The notes under the pieces: generated by a model
What the model was told of the DNA's origin: nothing
The model's input: only the letters and a program-made list of their open reading frames with translations
Databases searched by the model: none
Shown here: positions 1 through 8,293 of the stretch, piece by piece
Layout: each line of letters starts with the position of its first letter
Position numbering within the stretch: position 1 is the stretch's first letter
Assembly: GCA_009692825.1 (NCBI GenBank)
Contig: SHYL01000006.1
Span: forward strand, 1 to 43,327
Reading direction: 5' to 3'
DNA from: Dehalococcoidia bacterium
GTDB taxonomy: Bacteria; Chloroflexota; Dehalococcoidia; SHYB01; SHYL01
DNA length: 43,327 nucleotides
Program-made: the position numbers and the translations under genes

Positions 1-1
1 C

Positions 2-604
2 ATCGGCGCAATCATGGACCTTGTTACCTCATCCAGAGGTGAATATGTAAAGATGGAGTACTTGGACTCTAAACCAGCGCAGGTAGGAGACCGTGAAAAC
101 TCCGAACCCGCAAAGGACCCGCGAGTATTGCTAGCCTACAAGGTTCCTCTGGCGGAAGTACTGGTGGATTTCTACGATCAGTTGAAATCTCGAACACAGG
201 GATATGCATCGCTGGATTACAACGTAACTGATCACCGTCCCAGCGAACTTGTAAAACTGGATATCCTAGTGAACGGTATACCTGTAGACGCGTTGTCCAG
301 AATCTCGCATAAGAGTGATGCCTATCAACAGGGAAAGGCTCTAGTTGAAAAGCTTAAGGAGCTCATACCCAGGCAATTATTTGATGCGCCTATACAAGCC
401 GCAATCGGCAGCAAGATTATCGCGAGAGAGACCGTAAAGGCTAAACGCAAGGACGTGCTCGCCAAATGTTACGGCGGCGACGTCTCACGCAAACGCAAGC
501 TTTTGGAAAAACAGGCCGAGGGCAAGAAACGAATGAAGATGGTGGGCAGTGTAGAGATCCCTCAGGAAGCATTCCTGGCGGTTCTTAAAATGGAGAGAGA
601 GTAA
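2..604 (+). CDS. lepA: Elongation factor 4 (LepA), C-terminal part, truncated by window start
   Basis: Frame is open from base 2 ([22 protein letters not shown]...); LepA C-terminal motifs such as [32 protein letters not shown]. Confidence 0.95.
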   Translation: MGAIMDLVTSSRGEYVKMEYLDSKPAQVGDRENSEPAKDPRVLLAYKVPLAEVLVDFYDQLKSRTQGYASLDYNVTDHRPSELVKLDILVNGIPVDALSRISHKSDAYQQGKALVEKLKELIPRQLFDAPIQAAIGSKIIARETVKAKRKDVLAKCYGGDVSRKRKLLEKQAEGKKRMKMVGSVEIPQEAFLAVLKMERE

Positions 605-605
605 G

Positions 606-1481
606 CTAGTCCTTGGGCTTGCTTAGCAGGGACTTAATGTATTCTCTGAATTCTCCGCTAATATTCTTGTCTTTCAGCGCAAATGCGACCGACGCCTTCA
701 GGAGTCCCAGAGGATTGCCGACATCAAACCTCGTTCCAGTCAACTCACAAGCGTAAACACTTTCCTGACTAATAAGCGTGTTTATGGCGTCCGTAAGCGG
801 TATTTCGCCCAGTGCGCCTGTCTGCTTTACCTGAAGCTTCCGAAAGACCTCAGGCGATAGTATGTACCGGCCGACGATACCTAAATCTGACGGCGCCTTA
901 TCTGCGGACGGCTTCTCTGTCATGCTCATAACGCGGTATGTCTTATCAGACAGCTTTTTGGGCTTTATGACACCATAAGCACTTATTCTTTCCATTGGAA
1001 CACGCTGAACAGCAACGATTGAGCCACCAAGCTTGCCGTAAACGTTTAAAAGCTGCTTAAGGGCTGGTATCTCCGCATCGATAATATCGTCTGGCAAAAG
1101 TAAGGCAAAAGGCTCATTACCTATCGAATCCTTTGCCATCAGAACCGCATGCCCAAACCCAAGCTGCTCAGTCTGCTGCACAAAGTGGAACTCTGCCATT
1201 TTAGATATAGCACGAACCTGTTCCAATAACTCCGGCTTTTTCGAGAGAGCTTTTTCCAAAGCGGGAGAAGGGCTGAAGTAGTCCTGCATGGAATTTTTAC
1301 CTGCGTTTGTGACAACAGTGATATCGCGTATTCCACACATGACTGCTTCTTCTACAACATAGTGAATCATCGGGCGGTCCAGCAGCGGGAGCATCTCTTT
1401 CTGAACAGATTTGGTGGCGGGCAGGAACCGTGTTCCCATGCCTGCGGCAGTTATTACCGCTTTGCGTATCACGTTAGGCAT
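606..1481 (-). CDS. galU: UTP--glucose-1-phosphate uridylyltransferase
   Basis: KAVITAAGMGTRFLPATKSVQKEMLPLLDRPMIHYVVEEA nucleotidyltransferase signature; TAG stop. Confidence 0.95.
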   Translation of the reverse strand: MPNVIRKAVITAAGMGTRFLPATKSVQKEMLPLLDRPMIHYVVEEAVMCGIRDITVVTNAGKNSMQDYFSPSPALEKALSKKPELLEQVRAISKMAEFHFVQQTEQLGFGHAVLMAKDSIGNEPFALLLPDDIIDAEIPALKQLLNVYGKLGGSIVAVQRVPMERISAYGVIKPKKLSDKTYRVMSMTEKPSADKAPSDLGIVGRYILSPEVFRKLQVKQTGALGEIPLTDAINTLISQESVYACELTGTRFDVGNPLGLLKASVAFALKDKNISGEFREYIKSLLSKPKD

Positions 1482-2625
1482 GTTTTTGCTCAGTGTTTCT
1501 ATTTGGGTAACTATTGGGAGTGCCTGGAGTCGGGACTTCTATCTCAGCTTGATCGAAAGCCCTTTTAAGCCGCAGCCTGTATTCTCCGGCAACATCCCAT
1601 CGCTTTGTCGGAAGAGTTTCCACGATGACTTTCATTTCAACACCAGTCGATGAAAAATTTTCTACGCGCAGGAAATATATGGCTTCATTCATGAAAGGCC
1701 CCCATTTGGGATCCATCTTCATCTCTTCACCAACCGCATCTATTATCTCGATGCATTTAGCTAGGTCTTCGCTATACGCAACAGTAATATTCAAATTCAC
1801 GCGTGACCTGAACCTGGTCAGGTTGCTACTGGTCTTTATCTCCCCGTTCGGCATCGAATGAACCGTTAAGTCGAAGTCTCTAAGTACCGTACGCCTGAGG
1901 TTGAAGTCTTCAACGAGTCCCGATACGCCTGCGATACTCACAACATCGCCTACTCTAAACTGATCCTCCATCACTATAAATACTCCTGCAAGCAACTCGC
2001 GTACCATGTTCTGCGCCCCGAATGCTAGAGCTAGGCCGATAATGCCTGCGCCAGCCAGCAGTGGTGCAATGTTAACTCCCAGCTCGGAAATGATCATGAA
2101 GAAGGCCATCATGATCACTACTGTCGAAACAGCAGAAGATACCACACGCTCTGGAGTCGCTATACGCTTAGCGACATCTTCAGGTCTGTCATCATTACCG
2201 TTTACCGTGACGGCATGCCTTACAAACTGCGGGATAAACACCTTCACCACTCGCATGATAACTATGCTAACCAGCCCAATTCCAATTATGGTTATAAGCC
2301 GCGACGCCAGCCATCGCCCAAAATCAGCAGCTAGATTGCCAATATTGCTAAGCGAATTGGATGTGTCTACCACGAGAGTATTTGCTACAGAAAATCCAGC
2401 CGCAGTCAACACAAAGGCTGAAATCAAGAAAAGAAGAATGCGGGTGGTTCCTTTTTTATACGCTGAAAGGTCCGCGTGGATAAGGTCATCCCTCCACTGA
2501 TAAAATGCCTCGACTCTTTTTAGGAGGACCCACCAAACGATCAAGATAACCGCGGCCAAAAGTCCTCCGGCTACACCGATCCACCAAAGTGGACGCGCAT
2601 TCTCAAGAACTAGAACAAGTTCCAT
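1474..2625 (-). CDS. MscS-family mechanosensitive ion channel
   Basis: Several TM segments followed by GLALAFGAQNMVRELLAGVFIVMEDQFRVGDVV, typical MscS pore and beta domain; overlaps galU start. Confidence 0.9.
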   Translation of the reverse strand: MELVLVLENARPLWWIGVAGGLLAAVILIVWWVLLKRVEAFYQWRDDLIHADLSAYKKGTTRILLFLISAFVLTAAGFSVANTLVVDTSNSLSNIGNLAADFGRWLASRLITIIGIGLVSIVIMRVVKVFIPQFVRHAVTVNGNDDRPEDVAKRIATPERVVSSAVSTVVIMMAFFMIISELGVNIAPLLAGAGIIGLALAFGAQNMVRELLAGVFIVMEDQFRVGDVVSIAGVSGLVEDFNLRRTVLRDFDLTVHSMPNGEIKTSSNLTRFRSRVNLNITVAYSEDLAKCIEIIDAVGEEMKMDPKWGPFMNEAIYFLRVENFSSTGVEMKVIVETLPTKRWDVAGEYRLRLKRAFDQAEIEVPTPGTPNSYPNRNTEQKHA

Positions 2626-2786
2626 GTCAGACTCCAGTCGGCATAGCTTAAATAACCCGAGGATTCAGTTGATTGAAAGTTACAGGAAAATCAGGATAAC
2701 CGTAAAGGTAAATCAAGCTAAATTATAAACCAACGTTTAGGGCAAGACCGCGTTTATGCAATGCAAGTATGTAAAATAGTCCTTGC

Positions 2787-2863
2787 GCGTCCGTAGCTCA
2801 ATTGGACAGAGCATCAGACTTCGAATCTGAGGGTTCAGGGTTCGAGTCCCTGCGGGCGCACCA
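2787..2863 (+). tRNA. tRNA-Arg (anticodon TCG), CCA encoded
   Basis: Acceptor GCGTCCG/CGGGCGC, T-arm CAGGG-TTCGAGT-CCCTG, anticodon loop with TCG, 3' ACCA. Confidence 0.93.
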
Positions 2864-2876
2864 CATAGGTATCTAG

Positions 2877-3767
2877 CTAGTCTTTGTGCTTGAATGTGCT
2901 TCTCAGAATATCCATGAACCACATGACCGGCTTAGACAATGTTTTCCCGTGCAGAGTTACAGTTCCAACCTGATCTACAGGCATAAGAGTCCCAAGATTG
3001 ATCACGCCAACTTTATCTCTATCTTCGTGTTCTATACTTAGGCGCGGTCCCACAGAGATTCCCATGCCCAAAGCTACGTAGCGCTTTATCATATCCATAC
3101 CGTCTAACTCCATAACTATTTCATAGTTAAGGCCTTTTCGCTTGAACTCTTCCTCCAGCATCGTCCTAGTGTACGTTCCGCGGCCCATCAAAATCAGAGG
3201 CCACTCGGCAATCTGGTCAAGCCTGGTGATCTGCTGCTTAAGCAATGGATGCTGCGCAGGGGTAATAATCACGCGTTCATAAGGAAATAGCCCTTCGAAA
3301 TCAAAATCTCGTTTGCGCTCATGCCCGGGAAGTATGCCTACATCAGCCTCGCCATCAGAAAGCATCTGTAAGATTTCGGCGCGCGTGCCTGAGCGCACGA
3401 TCAACTTAACGTGAGGGTGCTCTTCGATAAATTTCTTCGATACACTTAGCAGGGCATGCGAAATGATTTCATACGTGGAGCCAATCCGGACCGGGCCCTG
3501 TTCTTCAGCAGATGCCGTTTTCGCAGCAAGGCCATCTATACCCTGAAGCAAAGGCTCAACAAGCTCCATCAGTTTGATAGCTGCAGAAGTAGGCTGAAGC
3601 GGACGCTTAACCCTGTCAAACAGCAGGACGCCGAGTTCATCCTCAAGCTTCTTGATGTGCATTGTTACGGTTGGTTGGCCAAGTCGAAGCTGCTTAGCTG
3701 CTTTAGAAACGCTTTTAAGTCTCCCGACCGCATGAAAGCTTTTCAGTTCTCTGATTTCCATACTCAC
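2877..3767 (-). CDS. LysR-family transcriptional regulator (CysB/Cbl-like)
   Basis: N-terminal HTH IRELKSFHAVGRLKSVSKAAKQLRLGQPTVTMHIKKLEDELGVLLFDR plus substrate-binding domain. Confidence 0.9.
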   Translation of the reverse strand: MSMEIRELKSFHAVGRLKSVSKAAKQLRLGQPTVTMHIKKLEDELGVLLFDRVKRPLQPTSAAIKLMELVEPLLQGIDGLAAKTASAEEQGPVRIGSTYEIISHALLSVSKKFIEEHPHVKLIVRSGTRAEILQMLSDGEADVGILPGHERKRDFDFEGLFPYERVIITPAQHPLLKQQITRLDQIAEWPLILMGRGTYTRTMLEEEFKRKGLNYEIVMELDGMDMIKRYVALGMGISVGPRLSIEHEDRDKVGVINLGTLMPVDQVGTVTLHGKTLSKPVMWFMDILRSTFKHKD

Positions 3768-3805
3768 CTGCTATATCAGAAATATATATAGTGTTTATTA
3801 GTTCA

Positions 3806-3840
3806 TATCTATTGACATGATAGTATCTATAAACGACAAT
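3806..3840 (+). promoter_or_regulatory. Candidate promoter and LysR-type dyad in the lysR/small-ORF divergent region
   Basis: TATC-N9-GATA dyad (3806-3822, fits T-N11-A) overlapping TTGACA (3812-3817); 17-nt spacer to weak -10 GACAAT (3835-3840). Confidence 0.4.
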
Positions 3841-3875
3841 TAAGTCAAATCTCAAAGAAAGGAGGGGTTCAACAA

Positions 3876-4040
3876 ATGTTCAAAGAACTCTTGACTCAGA
3901 TAAACAAGTCTCGCAAGTCGGAGCTCGAAGCCTACCTGATGGATATCCATCGAATGGGCTTACAGGGAGCTCCTTCATTAGAAGATGCGCGCAAAGACTA
4001 CATCAAAAGTCGCGATCTAATGACAATTAAGATCATCTAA
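3876..4040 (+). CDS. Small protein, 54 aa, unknown function (not in supplied ORF track)
   Basis: MFKELLTQINKSRKSELEAYLMDIHRMGLQGAPSLEDARKDYIKSRDLMTIKII; AAAGGAGGGG Shine-Dalgarno just upstream, strong terminator just downstream. Confidence 0.65.
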   Translation: MFKELLTQINKSRKSELEAYLMDIHRMGLQGAPSLEDARKDYIKSRDLMTIKII

Positions 4041-4045
4041 AAACC

Positions 4046-4083
4046 AATTCCCGCTCGCTGAAAAGTGAGTGGGAATTGTTTTA
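4046..4083 (+). terminator. Intrinsic terminator of the 54-aa ORF
   Basis: 14-bp stem AATTCCCGCTCGCT-GAAA-AGTGAGTGGGAATT (two G-T pairs) with GNRA loop, then GTTTTA. Confidence 0.85.
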
Positions 4084-4129
4084 TGTAGAAGTTCACGAAA
4101 AACGTTCGCATCCCTAATAATTTCCAAAC

Positions 4130-4693
4130 TCAAAACTCCATGCCCGGTTGAGCCTTTATTCCCTGGTCCCTGTAAGGATGCTTGATTTCTCGCATCTCAG
4201 TGACGAGATCTGCATAATCTATAAGCTCCTGCGGGGCTCCGCCGCCCGTAATGATCACATGCATCATGGGTTTCCGTTTTTTCAAGGTCTCAATCACTTC
4301 TTCGACTTTTATCCAGTCATATTTGAGCGGGTAAGTAAATTCATCAAGAATAATTATGTCTTCCTTGCCCTCTAAGATGGCATTTTTGCATTTTTCCCAT
4401 TGAGCCCTAGCTATTTCGCTCGTGTTATCTATGTCTTTAGACTTCCACGTGAACCCGTCCCCCATTGCCTCTATCGTTATGTTTAGTTTCTTGGCAGCCC
4501 TGTGCTCTCCAAACATCGCCCCTGTGTGCTTAAGAAACTAAAACATGTGCACATTCATATCGCGACCCCAAGCTCTGAACAGAACCCCAAGTGCAGCTGA
4601 AGTTTTCCCCTTCCCGTTCCCGGTATTTATGATTACAAGGCCTTTTTTAGTCCGAGGCCCCTTAACCTGCTGATGTTCATGTTCCTCTGTCAT
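4130..4693 (-). pseudogene. cobO: Cob(I)yrinic acid a,c-diamide adenosyltransferase interrupted by an in-frame TAG
   Basis: [82 protein letters not shown]...; P-loop GNGKGKT upstream of the amber, rest of the family fold downstream in the same frame; CTA at 4538-4540. Confidence 0.85.
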
Positions 4694-4717
4694 ATCTCAC
4701 CTGTTATAAAATAAGGT

Positions 4718-5536
4718 CTAATTGTTTGCTTGTGGAATCTGGCGTATCACGCTTAACGCCAGTGAATTGATAACCGAATCTGTATAGACGTTGACCTCCA
4801 CACCGAAAGCCAACGCTATATTCTCGTACGTAAGCACATCCTTTGGAGTTCCGAAGGCCAGCATGCTGCCGCGGTTCAGAATCAGGAGTTTATCGCAATA
4901 TCTGGCAGCTAGCGAAATATCGTGGATTGCGGCTATTGCACTCATGCCTGAAGATGTTAGGCCCTTCACTATCTGAAACAGCTTAAGCTGGTGACTAATA
5001 TCCAGGTTGGCTGTGGGCTCATCCAAAAGCATAACTCTGGGCTGCTGTGAAAGTGCCCTTGCTAAAAAGACTCGCTGGCGCTCGCCCCCTGATAGAGTAG
5101 CCATAGTCCTGTCCATAAATTGCTCTGTATCCGTTGCACGCATGGCTCCCAGGGCAATTTTCTTATCGAGCGTACTTTCTACTTGCAGTCTGCCCATAAA
5201 CGGATAACGCCCCATCATGACTATTTCAAAGCAGGTGAAGCCGAATGTAAAACCTGGAACCTGAGAGATTAGTGCAACCTTTTTTGCAACCTCCTTGACA
5301 CTCATGTCAGAAATTGAGGCCCCGTCAATCAATACAGAGCCTGACTTCGGCTTTAGAATGCCCGCCATCAACCGGAGCAACGTTGTTTTACCAGCTCCAT
5401 TGGGGCCTATGACACCCAGCAGTTCACCTGGCGAGATCGTGATGGAAACCTCGTTCAAAAGACGTTTACTTTCGACTTCAAAAGTTAGATGTGAAGCATT
5501 CAGTGTTTCTGTTGATTTCTCAACGTGGATATTCAT
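4718..5536 (-). CDS. btuD: ABC transporter ATP-binding protein, cobalamin/iron-siderophore type
   Basis: Walker A GPNGAGKTT, signature LSGGERQRVFLARAL, Walker B VMLLDEPTANLD; in B12-riboswitch operon. Confidence 0.9.
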   Translation of the reverse strand: MNIHVEKSTETLNASHLTFEVESKRLLNEVSITISPGELLGVIGPNGAGKTTLLRLMAGILKPKSGSVLIDGASISDMSVKEVAKKVALISQVPGFTFGFTCFEIVMMGRYPFMGRLQVESTLDKKIALGAMRATDTEQFMDRTMATLSGGERQRVFLARALSQQPRVMLLDEPTANLDISHQLKLFQIVKGLTSSGMSAIAAIHDISLAARYCDKLLILNRGSMLAFGTPKDVLTYENIALAFGVEVNVYTDSVINSLALSVIRQIPQANN

Positions 5537-6561
5537 CTCGGAAAACTGAACTCCTGGTATTGTTTATCTTTAAGCTCAGGCCAGATAATTTTCGCCGTCT
5601 CCTCTGCGCCACGAAGATTCCAAAAGGAAAGTGTGGTGAAATACCTGGGAACCGCAACATAAATCCTATTGTTTTTTACCGCCGGTACTTCCGCAAGCAC
5701 CTTGTTGGTCCGCAATTTCTGTATGAACTCACTCGCGCTGGGCTCAGGTTCCGTAACAAGAATCACGTCTGGTGACATAGCAATTACGCTCTCCAGACTT
5801 ATGATGGGGTTATGCTCAAGACCAGCCTCTGACGCCAGGTTGACGGCTCCAGCCATTTCTATGATTTCACCTTCGGTCGAGTCCTTGCCAGCTGTGTAAA
5901 TTTTGTCTGAAAATGAAACGAGTGAAATAACACGCGGTTTTACTCCCGTCTTGCCTTTGACAAACTCTGATAACTCTTTACTCCTATTTGTTACTTCGAC
6001 AGCAAACGCGAGTGCGCGTTGCTCCTCTCCGTAAATGTATCCCATCAAAAGAATGTCATTAACACGGCCATCAAAATGGTTGTTTAGCTCAGTCTGAACA
6101 ACCAGGATACCGACATTATTCAGTGATGCTACCAACTCTGGTTTGGAGTAAGCGCTCACGATCACTATGTCCGGATTGAAAGATGTAATTCTTTCCGGGT
6201 CTCGAGTGACAACCGGAAGGTCCTTGGACATCTTAGCTACGTTGGAGTACTCATCTTTTTTAGTAAATTCACCCACTGCAACGACTCTTTGCGCAGGAAC
6301 CAATGCATAGGTAACTTCATCATGGCCAAGGGAAACCGTAAGTATCCGCTGGGGTTTGGACGGGATAGTAACTTTGCCGTTAAGAACTTCGACAGTCCGC
6401 GGCCAGCCGTGGTTATCCGGGTCAACGATTCCTTTAACCGCCGCGAATGGGTTACTTGATGCAACCGCAGTAGGGACAGTTCTTGAATCACCGCATGCAG
6501 ATGACCCAAGGGAAGCGAAAATCAAAATTGCAGCCAATGACAGTTTCAGTACGTTAAACAT
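5533..6561 (-). CDS. btuF: Cobalamin-type ABC transporter substrate-binding lipoprotein
   Basis: Signal peptide with lipobox-like SSAC; PQRILTVSLGHDEVTYAL...PERITSFNPDIVIVSAYSKPELV periplasmic-binding fold; operon context. Confidence 0.88.
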   Translation of the reverse strand: MFNVLKLSLAAILIFASLGSSACGDSRTVPTAVASSNPFAAVKGIVDPDNHGWPRTVEVLNGKVTIPSKPQRILTVSLGHDEVTYALVPAQRVVAVGEFTKKDEYSNVAKMSKDLPVVTRDPERITSFNPDIVIVSAYSKPELVASLNNVGILVVQTELNNHFDGRVNDILLMGYIYGEEQRALAFAVEVTNRSKELSEFVKGKTGVKPRVISLVSFSDKIYTAGKDSTEGEIIEMAGAVNLASEAGLEHNPIISLESVIAMSPDVILVTEPEPSASEFIQKLRTNKVLAEVPAVKNNRIYVAVPRYFTTLSFWNLRGAEETAKIIWPELKDKQYQEFSFPR

Positions 6562-6570
6562 TATTCTCCG

Positions 6571-7644
6571 TTAAAAACTTCCGGTATTACGTTTATTTGC
6601 TATCAAAAGAAACAGGAAAAATGGCGCGCCTATCAGAGAAGTGATTATCCCGACACTGAATTCCGCCGGCTCGATTATGATTCTTGCCAGTGTATCCGCA
6701 AGAATCATAAAGACAGCCCCGCCAAGCGCGCTGACGGGCATGAGAATGCGGTGGTCAGGGCCAACTACAAGCCTGATAATATGCGGCACTATCAAACCAA
6801 CAAAGGCGATAGTCCCGCTTACAGATACAGCTACACCAGTGATTAATGAAGCGAGGACAAGCAATATGGGTCTCACTATGTTCAAAGATATGCCCATGGA
6901 CCTGGCCTCATCATCCCCAATCATGAGAAGGTTTAATTCGCGTGACATCAACATAAGCAATGTTGAGCCCGTAAGAATAAAGGGAGCAGAAATTTGTACG
7001 TGTTCCCAGGTGCGCGAATCCAGTCCACCGGCAAGCCAGAAGACTATTTCCCGCAGAGAGTTAGTATCAGGGACAATAATAAGAACCGTCGAAATTATCG
7101 CCCCTAGAAAAGAGCTTACGGCTATGCCTACCAACAGGAGAGTCGACATTGAAAATCTACCCCCTATGATGGAAAGGAAGTAAACAAGGAACGCTGCACC
7201 CATAGAGCCCGCAAACCCCAAAAGTGGTTGCGCCAAATAAAAATTGCCGCTAAAACCAAGGGCAATGGACAAAACAGCGCCGGCAGCACCCCCTGCAGAA
7301 ACGCCGATTATCCCGGGGTCTGCCATTGGGTTGCGGAACAGCGCCTGCATAGTCGCTCCAGAGAGCGCCAGGGCCAAGCCGACCATGCCAGCGACGATTA
7401 TTCGCGGCAAACGTATGTAATCTATGATTCGCCTATCCGTGACTCCAACATCAACTCCAGTAGGTATACCTAAGTGACTCAAGATAACTGAAACTGTAGC
7501 TGAAAATGGAATACTGACAGGGCCCAAGCTTACCGCAATAATTACAGCAATCATGAGTGCCGCAATAAGTAAACTTAATGCTAGGGCAAGTCTTGAGACC
7601 AGCGATGTATGCTTTGAAATTTTTAGCAGGCTAACGATGCTCAC
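6571..7644 (-). CDS. btuC: Cobalamin-type ABC transporter permease, FecCD family; start reassigned to GTG at 7644
   Basis: FecCD motifs ([43 protein letters not shown]-like, [23 protein letters not shown]); GGGAGG ribosome-binding site 5 nt before GTG 7644, whereas the track starts at TTG 7701. Confidence 0.88.
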   Translation of the reverse strand: [357 protein letters not shown]

Positions 7645-7649
7645 AACAA

Positions 7650-7675
7650 CCTCCCAGCCACGGCGCACTGGGAAG
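7650..7675 (-). promoter_or_regulatory. Hairpin masking the btuC ribosome-binding site (candidate expression platform)
   Basis: On the minus strand CTTCCCAG-N10-CTGGGAGG, with GGGAGG being the predicted Shine-Dalgarno of the GTG start. Confidence 0.6.
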
Positions 7676-7745
7676 CTAAAGCGAAAACCCAATTTAATCA
7701 AGGTTTTATAGCTTTGCTCTGTGCGGCGCAGAGGCAGCCAAATTT

Positions 7746-7899
7746 TTCTGGGCAGGTCTCCTGGCTTACGGATCTTCGCTCTCAGACCCTTCCCGTCACA
7801 CCTAGGCGGACAGTAGTTTTACTGATGCGCTCCCCGAATACAGTGGCGCGACCACGGCGGATTCTAACCGCCTTCCCTATAAAGCTTTCGCACCCAGAA
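7746..7899 (-). promoter_or_regulatory. Cobalamin riboswitch
   Basis: Minus strand: P1 TTCTGGG/CCCAGAA, GGGAAGGCGGTTAGAATCCGCC, B12-box-like GCGCCACTGTATTCGGGGAG, terminal AAGCCAGGAGACCTGCC. Confidence 0.95.
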
Positions 7900-8016
7900 C
7901 TCGAATCGTTAGTATAGTAGCACGTTAGTATGAATGAACCAAAATGGCGGAATATTCATCAGGCCAAAACGCTTGTTCATTCGCCACGTCTTTACTAGAA
8001 TAGCTATGCCCTTCTG

Positions 8017-8091
8017 GGGCTCGTAGCTCAGTGGTAGAGCGGACGACTCATAATCGTTTGGTCGCAGGTTCGATCCCTGCCGAGCCCACCA
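8017..8091 (+). tRNA. tRNA-Met (anticodon CAT), CCA encoded; could be tRNA-Ile2
   Basis: Acceptor GGGCTCG/CGAGCCC, anticodon stem GACGA-CTCATAA-TCGTT, T-arm GCAGG-TTCGATC-CCTGC, ACCA end. Confidence 0.92.
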
Positions 8092-8293
8092 TTCAGTACC
8101 ATAGGCAGAACTTCTGACTGGCTCCCTTCCTCCGCGGATAGGAAGCTTGGCAACGTGTATTTAATCGTCACTTCGCCGCCAATCACCTTGATATTATTTT
8201 GATGAATGACCTCAGAAAAGACTTACGTTTAAGAAACGACCATAGCTCTAATATATCCCGCAGGTTCTCCAAGTAATTAACGACATCAGCAGG
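8092..8293 (-). pseudogene. C-terminal remnant of a large serine recombinase abutting tRNA-Met, frameshifted
   Basis: Two frames: PADVVNYLENLRDILELWSFLKRKSFLRSFIK, then NIKVIGGEVTIKYTLPSFLSAEEGSQSEVLPMVLNGG reading into the tRNA antisense; resembles the YLEDLR...ERKxFLRSFVKxIxV...YTIPLP...VLPxVxxGG tail of serine recombinases. Confidence 0.6.

Noticed and set aside
2737-2922. 61-aa minus-strand ORF (GAPAGTRTLNPQIRSLMLCPIELRT)
   Set aside because: Antisense translation of tRNA-Arg; a well-known spurious ORF type.
4538-4540. TAG reassigned as a sense codon (e.g. pyrrolysine or Gln recoding) genome-wide
   Set aside because: TAG terminates galU, the LysR-type gene and uvrC in this window.
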